DNA of 20,340 nt from an uncultured Oscillospiraceae bacterium (GCA_900769845.1 CAAGIF010000084.1:1-20340); one strand, 5' to 3'; counted from the stretch's first letter, positions 7,180 to 14,233 are shown. The notes: generated from the letters alone by a model not told the origin. A program made the numbers and translations.

Positions 7180-8676
7180 TTACTGTGCGTTGACTTCCCT
7201 GATAAAATCCATGAAGAATACTCTGCCCTCTTCGGTGCATTTGAAGACGCCTGCATCCTCCAGCACTTCGGAGAATACCCGTCCCGTTTCCTTTAGGAGA
7301 ATATCCATGGTATTCTCTTCCGTAAAAGTTTCCCGGGCGGCAATTTCCTCCACCCAGTCAGCATGCTTTTCCAGCACCGGGTCTTTTCGCAGATCCGCGC
7401 CGGAGAGGATGCCCTCCTTCAAAGCGGCCAGCTCTGTCTTCAGACGGCTGGGCAGCACCGCCAGACCCATCACTTCGATGAGGCCGATGTTTTCCTTCTT
7501 GATGTGATGCTTTTCTGCGTGGGGATGGAACACACCCAGAGGATGCTCCTGGGTGGTGATATTGCACCGCAGCACAAGATCCAGCTCGTAGCTTTCTCCC
7601 CGGCGGCGGGCGATGGGGGTAATGGTGTTGTGAGGTTCCCCGTCGGAGAATGCCACGACCCCAGCCCGGGGATCGGAGTAATTCCGCCATACTTCCAGGA
7701 TCTTCTCGCCAAGCTGGGCAAGGCGCTGAGGATCGTTGCCGTTCAGGCGAATAACACTCATGGGCCATTTTACAACAGAGGCTTTTACATCTTCAAAATC
7801 CTTGAAGTTCACCAAAATCTCCGCAGGAGCGGTCTCCATGGCGAAGGTGTAGTGACCCCCCTGGAAATGCTCATGGCTGAGGATGGAACCGCCCACAATG
7901 GGCAGATCCGCATTGGAACCCACGAAATAGTGGGGAAGCAATGTCACGAAATCCAGCAGCTTTTCAAAAGCCGCCCGGTCGATCTTCATAGGAATGTGTT
8001 CCGCATTAAAGACGATGCAATGCTCATTGTAGTAAACATAGGGGGAATACTGCAGGCACCAATCCTTGCCGCCTACGGTGATGGGAATGATCCGGTGGTT
8101 TTCCCGGGCCGGGTGGTTCATCCGGCCGGCGTAACCCTCGTTTTCCCGGCAGAGCTGGCACTTGGGATAGCTGGATTGGGGGGCGTTCTTCGCAGCGGCA
8201 ATGGCCTTGGGATCTTTTTCCGGCTTGCTCAGGTTGATGGTGATGTCCATGGGGCCGTAGGCGCTTTCATACTTCCAGCGCATATCCCGGGCGATCCGGT
8301 AACGGCGGATGTAGTCCGTATCGCAGCTGAACCGGTAGTAATTGTCCGTTGCCGTCTCCGGGCTGATGGCATAGTTGTCCCAGAAGGTTTTGATCACCTC
8401 CCGGGGCATGGGAGTCAGCGCGCCCATGATCCGGGTGTCAAACAGATCCCGGGCGGTGATGTTATCTTCACACAGACCCTTCTCGCAGGCATAATCCAGC
8501 ATACCTGCCAGGATCTCTTCCAGTTCCTCTGTCTGCTCTTCCGTAGAAGGCTCGTAGCCGTCCAGCCCCAGCAGATCCAGCAACCGGTTGGTCAGCACCT
8601 GATGGTCACAAGGCTCCGCCAATCCCCGGTTCATGGCATAGGAAACCAGGGAGTCAATGTAAGTCTCGATTTTCAT
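7180..8676 (-). CDS. galT: UDP-glucose--hexose-1-phosphate uridylyltransferase (class II GalT)
   Basis: A 498-residue cytoplasmic Leloir pathway enzyme. It transfers UMP from UDP-glucose to galactose-1-phosphate, giving UDP-galactose and glucose-1-phosphate. The length and sequence match the Firmicutes-type class II GalT, unlike the ~350-residue class I enzyme of E. coli. Visible landmarks are KCQLCRENEGYAGRMNHPAR, VGSNADLPIVGGSILSHEHF and a further HFQGGHY; the histidine-rich segment around residues 260-275 carries the nucleotidylated histidine region. The start has GGGAGGA upstream. It lies 14 bases downstream of galK in the same operon and ends against the shared bidirectional terminator. 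No galE is in the window, so the epimerase must be elsewhere. Confidence 0.95.
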   Translation of the reverse strand: MKIETYIDSLVSYAMNRGLAEPCDHQVLTNRLLDLLGLDGYEPSTEEQTEELEEILAGMLDYACEKGLCEDNITARDLFDTRIMGALTPMPREVIKTFWDNYAISPETATDNYYRFSCDTDYIRRYRIARDMRWKYESAYGPMDITINLSKPEKDPKAIAAAKNAPQSSYPKCQLCRENEGYAGRMNHPARENHRIIPITVGGKDWCLQYSPYVYYNEHCIVFNAEHIPMKIDRAAFEKLLDFVTLLPHYFVGSNADLPIVGGSILSHEHFQGGHYTFAMETAPAEILVNFKDFEDVKASVVKWPMSVIRLNGNDPQRLAQLGEKILEVWRNYSDPRAGVVAFSDGEPHNTITPIARRRGESYELDLVLRCNITTQEHPLGVFHPHAEKHHIKKENIGLIEVMGLAVLPSRLKTELAALKEGILSGADLRKDPVLEKHADWVEEIAARETFTEENTMDILLKETGRVFSEVLEDAGVFKCTEEGRVFFMDFIREVNAQ

Positions 8677-8690
8677 ATCTGCGTCCTCCC

Positions 8691-9917
8691 TTATTTCGCG
8701 GTTTCTTCCGGCACAGCTTCCACACCGCCCTGAGGACGGATGGACAGCACATGGCAGGCGCCCTCGCCCAGAACGGCATCCATACCGGCAACAAATGCAT
8801 CCAGCATATCAAAGGGTACGAAGGCCTGGACCGTTCCGGCGAAGCCGCCGCCGTGGACACGGTAGGCACCCCGGCCTGCCAGATAGTGTTCGCACAACGC
8901 CAGAGCAAGGGCCACATCCTGATGCTCCGTATAGCCGGCGGGCACCACATTCTGCAGATACATATAGGAGGAATAGCCGCTCTGCTTCACAAGCTGCAGG
9001 AATTCTTCAAAATCTCCCCGCTCCAGGGCTGCTACCTGCAGGGGAACCCGGTCATTTTCCTGGTAGAAATGGATTGCCCGGTTCACCGCCCGATCGCCGC
9101 AGCGCTGCCGAAGGGCGGGAATGGCGGCGTAGAATTCTGCCACCGGGATCTGGGAGAGAACCTCCTTACCAAAATAGGCACAGATATTCTTCAGTTCGTT
9201 GGGGATGGCGGCATACTCGTCGGTCAGATCCGCATGGCTTGCCCGGGTGTCGATAATGCACAGGGCATGACCGTAGGCTGCAAAGTCCACATTCACGGGA
9301 CGGATCACAGGATTGTCCTTGTCCGCAAAATCAATGGTCACCAGATTGCCCACAGCAGAGGCCATCTGGTCCATCAGACCGCAGGGCTTTCCGAAAAACA
9401 CATTTTCCGCATACTGGCCGATCTGAGCGATCTCCGGCTGGGAGACCCGGCCATAAAAGAACAGACCGTTAATAATGGTGCCGATAAGCACCTCATAGGC
9501 AGCGGAGGAGCTGAGTCCGGAACCGGGCAGCACCGTGGACTCACAGTAAGCATCAAAGCCCCGAACCTGGCAGCCCAGCTGATGCATCCGGGCGGCAACG
9601 CCCCGCACCAGAGCGGGCGTGCTGTTGATCTCGGATTCCACCGGCTCCAGCTCGCTCACATCCACCTGGCACATGGGATAGCCCTTGGACTGAATCCGGA
9701 TCAGATTGGTGTTATTGACCCGCACCGCAGCCACCGTATCCAGATTCACCGCAGCAGCCAGCACCCGGCCGCGCTGATGATCCGTATGGTTTCCGCCGAT
9801 TTCCGTTCTGCCGGGAGCGGAAAAGTAGCGCTCCGGCTCACCGCCGAAAATCGCGGCAAAGCCGCTGTCCAGGGCGGCCTTTTTCTCATTATCCAAAATC
9901 AGAACCTTTGTAGACAT
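8691..9917 (-). CDS. galK: Galactokinase
   Basis: A 408-residue GHMP-family kinase that phosphorylates galactose at C1 with ATP. The three signatures are present: the galactokinase motif GRTEIGGNHTDH (36-47), the ATP-binding loop PGSGLSSSAA (131-140) and a C-terminal glycine-rich VHGGGFAGTVQAF. The likely catalytic Asp is D183 in KPCGLMDQMAS. The start ATG has GGAGG upstream. It is the first gene of galK-galT, and the operon is divergent from pcp. Control is probably from the AT-rich region upstream, which has two TATAAT boxes and an inverted repeat; no regulator gene is next to it. Confidence 0.95.
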   Translation of the reverse strand: MSTKVLILDNEKKAALDSGFAAIFGGEPERYFSAPGRTEIGGNHTDHQRGRVLAAAVNLDTVAAVRVNNTNLIRIQSKGYPMCQVDVSELEPVESEINSTPALVRGVAARMHQLGCQVRGFDAYCESTVLPGSGLSSSAAYEVLIGTIINGLFFYGRVSQPEIAQIGQYAENVFFGKPCGLMDQMASAVGNLVTIDFADKDNPVIRPVNVDFAAYGHALCIIDTRASHADLTDEYAAIPNELKNICAYFGKEVLSQIPVAEFYAAIPALRQRCGDRAVNRAIHFYQENDRVPLQVAALERGDFEEFLQLVKQSGYSSYMYLQNVVPAGYTEHQDVALALALCEHYLAGRGAYRVHGGGFAGTVQAFVPFDMLDAFVAGMDAVLGEGACHVLSIRPQGGVEAVPEETAK

Positions 9918-9948
9918 GGCAATTTCCTCCGTTGGTTGTTATTATCAC

Positions 9949-9970
9949 ATGCAGGCCCACATCCCTGCAT
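9949..9970 (-). repeat. Inverted repeat in galK leader
   Basis: ATGCAGG (9949-9955) and its complement CCTGCAT (9964-9970) with an 8-base centre. It lies between the predicted -10 boxes and the galK start, overlapping the downstream TATAAT. It could be an operator or an RNA hairpin at the mRNA 5' end. Confidence 0.35.
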
Positions 9971-9988
9971 TATACTTTTGTAATTATA
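9969..9988 (-). promoter_or_regulatory. Two overlapping -10 boxes for galKT
   Basis: Minus-strand TATAAT occurs twice, at 9988-9983 and 9974-9969, 14 bases apart. The upstream box has at best a weak -35 (TTCCAC at a 17-base spacing), and the downstream box has none that I can see. Poor -35 elements suggest a promoter needing an activator, but this is inference. Confidence 0.5.
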
Positions 9989-10020
9989 CTATGAATTTCC
10001 GAAAAGTGGAAGACCCTTTC

Positions 10021-10049
10021 TTGCAAAAATCCCCCGGGCATGATAGGAT
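10021..10049 (+). promoter_or_regulatory. Promoter of pcp
   Basis: -35 TTGCAA (10021-10026), a 17-base spacer and -10 TAGGAT (10044-10049). The spacer contains the first copy of a 14-base direct repeat. Confidence 0.55.
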
Positions 10050-10080
10050 AACGGTATATTCCAGCGAAAAATCCCCCGGG
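10025..10080 (+). repeat. Direct repeat AAAAATCCCCCGGG, two copies
   Basis: Identical 14-base copies at 10025-10038 and 10067-10080, 42 bases apart (four helical turns). The first overlaps the pcp -35/spacer. The second abuts the pcp ribosome binding site (GGGAGGA). Confidence 0.6.
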
Positions 10081-10090
10081 AGGACAGTAT

Positions 10091-10669
10091 ATGAAGACGA
10101 TTTTGATCACTGGATTTGATTCCTTTAACGGCGGGGGTATCAATCCCTCCTGGGAGGCTGTGAAGCAGCTCCCGGACGCCCTGGGGGATTTTGCGTTATG
10201 TAAACTTCAGCTTCCCACCCTATACCGCCGGGCAGCGGAAATTCTGGCCGAAAAGGCAGTCGAAGTCCGCCCCGATGTGATCATCAGCGTGGGTCAGGCC
10301 GGTGGACGGGATGCGGTAACCCCGGAGCGGATCGCCGTAAATATCCGGGACGCCCGAATCGCCGACAACAGCGGTCTGATCCTGTCCGGAGAGCGGATTG
10401 CCGATCAGGGGCCCGCCGCTTATTTTTCCACGCTTCCTGTGGAAGCTATGGCAGATGCCATTCGGCAGGCCGGGATCCCCGCCTCTGTTTCCAATACCGC
10501 CGGCACTTTTGTGTGCAATGATGTGATGTATTCCCTGCTGCGCTGCTACCGGGATACCTCCGTCCGGGTGGGTTTCATCCATGTCCCCTACCTTCCGGAA
10601 CAGGGTTCTCCCAACCTCCCGCTGGAAGATACCGTCCGGGCATTGGAAGCAGCCATCGGCGCACTTTGA
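10091..10669 (+). CDS. pcp: Pyroglutamyl-peptidase I (pyrrolidone-carboxylate peptidase, C15)
   Basis: A 192-residue cytoplasmic cysteine peptidase that removes N-terminal pyroglutamate from peptides. The family start MKTILITGFDSFNGGGINPS is present. The catalytic triad can be placed at E79 (GGRDAVTPERIAVN), C142 (NTAGTFVCND) and H164 (VGFIHVPYLP), matching the usual Glu/Cys/His spacing. The start has GGGAGGA 7 bases upstream. It is divergent from galK. It is followed only 5 bases later by the -35 of the queT promoter, with no terminator between, so some read-through into the riboswitch leader is possible. It fits, with the M3 peptidase, a peptide-using lifestyle. Confidence 0.95.
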   Translation: MKTILITGFDSFNGGGINPSWEAVKQLPDALGDFALCKLQLPTLYRRAAEILAEKAVEVRPDVIISVGQAGGRDAVTPERIAVNIRDARIADNSGLILSGERIADQGPAAYFSTLPVEAMADAIRQAGIPASVSNTAGTFVCNDVMYSLLRCYRDTSVRVGFIHVPYLPEQGSPNLPLEDTVRALEAAIGAL

Positions 10670-10673
10670 CCTC

Positions 10674-10702
10674 TTGACATTCGCTGTTTTTCGGGCTATA
10701 AT
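10674..10702 (+). promoter_or_regulatory. Consensus promoter of queT
   Basis: Perfect sigma-A promoter: TTGACA (10674-10679), a 17-base spacer and TATAAT (10697-10702). The predicted start near 10709 is about 10 bases before the preQ1 aptamer. Confidence 0.92.
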
Positions 10703-10717
10703 ACCCTAAATTTCATA

Positions 10718-10756
10718 GGACAGTTCGTAACCATCCTGTCGGTAAACAAAACTAGG
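10718..10756 (+). promoter_or_regulatory. preQ1-I riboswitch aptamer
   Basis: Stem GACAG (10719-10723) pairs with CUGUC (10736-10740), closing a 12-base loop UUCGUAACCAUC. The A-rich tail GGUAAACAAAACUAGG (10741-10756) has the AACAAAAC core seen in preQ1-I aptamers, where it folds back along the stem and into the loop as a pseudoknot. The leader belongs to queT, a queuosine-precursor transporter, the expected partner. The call is from pattern recall and not from a covariance search. Confidence 0.88.
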
Positions 10757-10764
10757 ATCTTTGG

Positions 10765-10791
10765 ATGGGCGCTTTGCGCCCATTTTCTTTT
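10765..10791 (+). terminator. preQ1 riboswitch terminator
   Basis: ATGGGCGC (10765-10772), loop TTT, GCGCCCAT (10776-10783), then a T-rich tail to 10791. The bases CCAUCC in the aptamer loop and stem (10731-10736) can instead pair with GGAUGG (10763-10768). That would break the terminator, a natural antiterminator. Confidence 0.88.
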
Positions 10792-10792
10792 G

Positions 10793-10825
10793 CGGACAGG
10801 TCTCTCTGTCCGTATTTTATTTTTT
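10793..10825 (+). terminator. Second hairpin with T-rich tail in queT leader
   Basis: CGGACAG (10793-10799) pairs with CTGTCCG (10806-10812) around a 6-base loop, followed by TATTTTATTTTTT (10813-10825). It looks like a second factor-independent terminator, ending one base before the GAGGA ribosome binding site. It repeats the GGACAG/CTGTC sequence of the aptamer stem. Confidence 0.7.
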
Positions 10826-10836
10826 GAGGAATTTCC

Positions 10837-11343
10837 ATGGATAAGAAAACCAAAAACCTGGTCCGGGCTGCCATTATTGCCGCCCTCTACACCACATTGA
10901 CCCACCTGCAAAATCTCATTGCCCCCGGCTCTGCCTCCTGGGCGATCCAGCTTCGCATATCCGAGGCGCTGTGTGTGTTGGCTTTCTTCACTCCCGCCGC
11001 CATTCCCGGACTCTCGCTGGGATGTCTGCTGTTCAATATCACCTCCGGCGCAGGTCTGCCCCTGGATTTTCTGGTGGGCACCCTTGCAACCTGCCTTGCC
11101 TGCGCTGCCATGTGGTACAGCCGGCGGATCCTGGTGTGGGATATGCCCGGGCTGGGACTTGCCATGCCGGCGCTTTTCAATGCGTTCCTGGTGGGCTGGG
11201 AACTGACCGTCTATATCGGCGGCGGTTTTTGGATCAACGCCCTGTATGTGGCCCTGGGAGAGCTGATCGTTCTGTATATCCCCGGAACGGTTCTGTACCA
11301 TGTGATTCGCAGCAGGAATCTGGATTCCCGGTTTTTTGCATAA
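10837..11343 (+). CDS. queT: QueT family queuosine-precursor ECF transporter S component
   Basis: A 168-residue membrane protein with five or six hydrophobic segments and the QueT-type pattern: a basic N-terminus MDKKTKNLVRAAIIAALYTTLT, WAIQLRISEALCVLAFFTP, GLSLGCLLFNITSGAGLPLDFLVGTL split across the middle, and a C-terminal ALGELIVLYIPGTVLY. QueT binds a queuosine precursor (preQ1/preQ0 or related) and works with the shared EcfA/A'/T module, which is not encoded here. The preQ1-I riboswitch upstream supports the assignment. Its only visible start, ATG at 10837, has GAGGA 6 bases upstream. It is transcribed alone, ending at the hairpin at 11347. Confidence 0.92.
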   Translation: MDKKTKNLVRAAIIAALYTTLTHLQNLIAPGSASWAIQLRISEALCVLAFFTPAAIPGLSLGCLLFNITSGAGLPLDFLVGTLATCLACAAMWYSRRILVWDMPGLGLAMPALFNAFLVGWELTVYIGGGFWINALYVALGELIVLYIPGTVLYHVIRSRNLDSRFFA

Positions 11344-11346
11344 GAA

Positions 11347-11369
11347 AAGGCACGCCTGAGGCGTGCCTT
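11347..11369. terminator. Terminator between queT and D,D-carboxypeptidase
   Basis: AAGGCACGCC (11347-11356), TGA, GGCGTGCCTT (11360-11369). On the minus strand the stem is followed by TTCTTA with the stem's own T's, and on the plus strand by AATTTG. It is probably stronger for the minus-strand carboxypeptidase, whose stop codon overlaps it. Confidence 0.8.
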
Positions 11370-12432
11370 AATTTGCTTTCGGTGTATTTGCCGTTGCCCA
11401 GTAGTTCTGGCAGGCATTGACCAGCGCATTGATCTCCCGATACCGGGCGTACTCATCCGCACAGCCGAAGGAGCCAATCACCAGGATTCTGCCGTCCCGG
11501 CAGCGGAAAGCGGACATCAGACAGTACTCCGCCTGACGGGTATAGCCAGTCTTCATGCCCAGAGCATCCCCCCGGTAAAACCCCTTTTCCGGGTTCAGAA
11601 ACAGGTTGGTATTCTCCCAGGTTATGGTGTGTCCGCTAAGGAAGGTCACATCATCCTTATATCTACGTATGTAAGAGGAAATCACGGAATTGCTCAACGC
11701 CAGCTTTGCGATCCGGGCCATGTCGTTCAGACAGGTATAGTGCGAGCCGATATGGAAGCCGTCGGGATTGGAAAAATGACTCCGCTCGAAACCGAGTTCT
11801 TTCGCTTTCCGGTTCATTTCCGCCACAAAGACCTGCATGGCTTCTGCTGCCGGCAGGCTCTCATCCTGGGCGATCCGCCGTCCCGCCGCCACAGCCAGCA
11901 CCATGGCCGCATCGTTGCCGCTGGGGAGCATCATGCCCTCCACCACAGTGCGGACATACAGCTGGTGCCATCTGCCCAAATAGGCAATGGAGGATCCGGG
12001 CTGTACCAGATCCAGAGCATCGGTGACCGTCACCGCCTCCCAGGGATCCAGATACTGCAGGGCAACCCAGGCAGAAAACAGCTTGGTCACGCTGGCAGGG
12101 TATAGTTTCTGTCCCTCGTTGCTTCGGGTATAGAGGATCTGATCATTGGTGCTGTCATATACCAGGATCTGATCCGATTCCATATTCTTTGCCAGTTCGT
12201 CGCAGATCCGGTAAATTTCCGACTCCGTGTCCACCGTGTAGGTGACGATGGGAGGCAATGTTTCCTCCGGTTCTTGGGGAGGATTCGTTTGCTCCGGTTG
12301 GATCTCAATAGGTATTTCCGGCGTTTGGGTAACATCGGGAATTTCCTCCGCCAGAGCAGGAAAGCTTCCGGCAAGGCAAATCAGCAGGGCGATTGCCATG
12401 CAGCCTGCCAAAATGCGTATTTTGTTTTGCAT
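11368..12432 (-). CDS. D-alanyl-D-alanine carboxypeptidase (S11, low-molecular-weight PBP)
   Basis: A 354-residue exported serine peptidase that trims the terminal D-Ala from peptidoglycan stem peptides. A signal peptide (MQNKIRILAGC to about residue 28, ending FPALA-EE) is followed by a proline/glutamate-rich spacer (about 29-62) and the penicillin-binding domain. All three active-site motifs are visible: SVTK at 114-117 (nucleophile S114), SGN at 171-173 and KTG at 294-296. The protein ends about 60 residues after KTG, so it lacks the C-terminal beta domain and amphipathic anchor of PBP5/DacA. It may be secreted or wall-associated. The start has GGAGGGG upstream and a perfect-consensus promoter. 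It is divergent from the DUF2156 gene. Confidence 0.93.
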   Translation of the reverse strand: MQNKIRILAGCMAIALLICLAGSFPALAEEIPDVTQTPEIPIEIQPEQTNPPQEPEETLPPIVTYTVDTESEIYRICDELAKNMESDQILVYDSTNDQILYTRSNEGQKLYPASVTKLFSAWVALQYLDPWEAVTVTDALDLVQPGSSIAYLGRWHQLYVRTVVEGMMLPSGNDAAMVLAVAAGRRIAQDESLPAAEAMQVFVAEMNRKAKELGFERSHFSNPDGFHIGSHYTCLNDMARIAKLALSNSVISSYIRRYKDDVTFLSGHTITWENTNLFLNPEKGFYRGDALGMKTGYTRQAEYCLMSAFRCRDGRILVIGSFGCADEYARYREINALVNACQNYWATANTPKAN

Positions 12433-12458
12433 GGTTATCCCCTCCGTTTCCGGGAATT

Positions 12459-12487
12459 ATTATATTGGTTTTCCTTTCCCTTGTCAA
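12459..12487 (-). promoter_or_regulatory. Consensus promoter of D,D-carboxypeptidase
   Basis: On the minus strand, TTGACA (12487-12482), a 17-base spacer and TATAAT (12464-12459). Perfect match to consensus. Confidence 0.92.
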
Positions 12488-12511
12488 GGTTGCCACCCCG
12501 GGCAATTCCGG

Positions 12512-12540
12512 TTGAGAATTGTCGGATTCTGTGATATGAT
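12512..12540 (+). promoter_or_regulatory. Promoter of DUF2156-GNAT operon
   Basis: TTGAGA (12512-12517), a 17-base spacer and TATGAT (12535-12540). The predicted start is about 15 bases before the ATG at 12563, so the leader is very short. Confidence 0.75.
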
Positions 12541-12562
12541 ATAAAAAAGAAAGGGTGATTGT

Positions 12563-13474
12563 ATGATCCGTTTTGAACGGCTGGACCTGCTGCGAAAGCG
12601 GGAGTATGACGAATATCTGTTAAACTGCGGTCACCGGGCCTGTGAATATTCCTTTACCAATCTCTTCCTCTGGGGGCGGCAGAAAGCGGCTTTCTGCAAA
12701 GATAGGCTGGTGCTCTTTTCCCAGTTCAACCGCCGCAGCGTTTATCCCTTCCCGGTGGGCTCCGGAGAACTGAAGCCAGTAGTAGACGCCATTATCCACG
12801 ACGCCCGGGCGAGAGGAATCCCCTGCTGCCTGACAAGTTTGACACCCCAGGATTGCCGGGAGCTGGAGGCGCTGTATCCCGGCGCGTTCCGGTTTTATGC
12901 GGATCGGGACAGCTTCGACTATGTCTATGCCATTGAGGACCTGGCCAGCTTAAAGGGCAGGAAATTCCAAAAAAAACGCAACCATGCCAACCGGTTTTCC
13001 CTGAACCATCCCCAGTGCCAGGTCCTGCCTCTGAACGAGCAGACCCGGGCCGCCGCCTATCAGATGCTCTGCCAGTGGTATGAAGACCGGGTGAAAAGCG
13101 ACCCCCACCGGGATTTCCATCTGGAACAGCTGGCGCTGCAGCGGGCATTCGCCTTCCAAAGCCAGCTGGAGTTGGAGGGAATCGTACTGATGGAGGAAGG
13201 ACAGGTTCTTGCCTTTGCCATGGGTTCCCGGCTGAGCGGGGACACCTTTGACATTCATTTCGAGAAGGCCCGGGAGGATGTGGACGGCGCTTATGCCGCC
13301 ATCAACCGGGAATTTTCCCGGTATCTTCACGAAAAATATCCGGAGCTGCTCTGGCTGAACCGGGAGGACGATCTGGGAATTGAGGGTCTGCGAAAAGCGA
13401 AGCTCTCCTATTGCCCGGACCATATGATTGAAAAATACTGGGCGCGGTTATGGGAGGAAGAAGATGAACATTGA
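12563..13474 (+). CDS. DUF2156 domain protein (LPG synthase C-terminal-like)
   Basis: A 303-residue soluble protein related to the aminoacyl-transfer domain of MprF (DUF2156, GNAT-like fold). Recognisable features are the N-terminal CEYSFTNLFLW segment, GRKFQKKRNHANRF in the middle, and the C-terminal AAINREFSRYL, LWLNREDDLGIEGLRKAKLS and CPDHMIEKY motifs. There are no membrane segments, so unlike MprF it cannot flip lipids. Stand-alone members are common in Clostridia and their substrate is unknown. They may use aminoacyl-tRNA or acyl-CoA, but this is family inference. The ribosome binding site is AAAGGGTG. Its last 11 bases overlap the start of the downstream GNAT gene, which implies coupled translation and a shared task. 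Confidence 0.85.
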   Translation: MIRFERLDLLRKREYDEYLLNCGHRACEYSFTNLFLWGRQKAAFCKDRLVLFSQFNRRSVYPFPVGSGELKPVVDAIIHDARARGIPCCLTSLTPQDCRELEALYPGAFRFYADRDSFDYVYAIEDLASLKGRKFQKKRNHANRFSLNHPQCQVLPLNEQTRAAAYQMLCQWYEDRVKSDPHRDFHLEQLALQRAFAFQSQLELEGIVLMEEGQVLAFAMGSRLSGDTFDIHFEKAREDVDGAYAAINREFSRYLHEKYPELLWLNREDDLGIEGLRKAKLSYCPDHMIEKYWARLWEEEDEH

Positions 13475-14222
13475 CCATCCTGTCCCGAGTCAGATCGGTC
13501 AGCTCCGCAATTTGTGGAAAATCGCCTTCGGCGATACGGATGATTTTCTGGATCTGTTCTGGGGGACGGCCTTTTCTCCCCACCGGTGCCTTTGCGCCAG
13601 TCAGGGAGATACCGTTACCGGTGTCCTTTACTGGTTTGATGTCCAATGGGCAGGCCAGCAGTTTGCCTACCTGTACGCCATCGCCACAGCCCCGGAGCAC
13701 CGGGGAAAGGGTATCTGCGCCGGGCTGATTGAAGAGGCCAAGACCCGCCTTGCCCGGAAAGGGTATGCCGGACTTCTTCTCGTGCCTCAGGATGCGGGAC
13801 TTGCTGCCATGTACCGGAAAATGGACTTTTCCTACTGCACAAAAAACCGGGAATTTTCCTGTCAGGCAGGAACCGTTCCCGCGAAGCTCCGTCATGTGGA
13901 CGGGGAAGCATATGCCCGGCTTCGTCGCCGGCTGCTTCCTCCCGGTGGCGCCCTTCAAGAGGAAGAGAGTCTTCGCTTTCTTGCCGCCCAGGCCCTGCTG
14001 CTGGCCGGGGAAGATTGGGTCTGCGCCGCCTATTCCGACGGAAAGGCCCTCCGCTGCGCTGAACTTCTGGGAAACACCGCCGTTGCCCCGGGAATCGTAA
14101 AGACCATGGGATTTAAAGAAGGGCTTTTTCGTTCCCCCGGAAACGGGCAAGATTTTGCCATGGGTTTCCCTCTGACTCCAGACTGCCGTTTTCCCGATTA
14201 TTTCGGACTTGCCTTTGATTGA
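13464..14222 (+). CDS. GNAT family N-acetyltransferase
   Basis: A 252-residue protein. The acetyl-CoA binding block is AIATAPEHRGKGICAGLIEE, with the pyrophosphate-binding HRGKGI at 79-84. The next strand (GYAGLLLVPQDAGLAAMYRKMDF) is typical of GNAT motif B. The C-terminal 110 residues are less conserved and could be a second, degenerate GNAT-like half. The start at 13464 was chosen over the upstream ATG at 13428 because GGGAGGAAG precedes it. It overlaps the DUF2156 gene by 11 bases. The substrate cannot be predicted. The operon ends at the hairpin at 14234. Confidence 0.88.
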   Translation: MNIDHPVPSQIGQLRNLWKIAFGDTDDFLDLFWGTAFSPHRCLCASQGDTVTGVLYWFDVQWAGQQFAYLYAIATAPEHRGKGICAGLIEEAKTRLARKGYAGLLLVPQDAGLAAMYRKMDFSYCTKNREFSCQAGTVPAKLRHVDGEAYARLRRRLLPPGGALQEEESLRFLAAQALLLAGEDWVCAAYSDGKALRCAELLGNTAVAPGIVKTMGFKEGLFRSPGNGQDFAMGFPLTPDCRFPDYFGLAFD

Positions 14223-14233
14223 ATGTCATACAA

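Noticed and set aside
5714..7240. 508-codon antisense open frame opposite the DHHW gene
   Set aside because: It crosses the bidirectional terminator and has no motif; the plus strand has DHHW and a coupled start.
7363..9983. Long plus-strand open frames opposite galT and galK (456 and 410 codons)
   Set aside because: Mirror frames of GC-biased third positions; GalT and GalK motifs are unambiguous on the minus strand.
12400..12432. Possible lipobox LAGC at residues 8-11 of the D,D-carboxypeptidase
   Set aside because: The hydrophobic segment lies after the cysteine rather than before it, so this is an ordinary signal peptide and not a lipoprotein signal.
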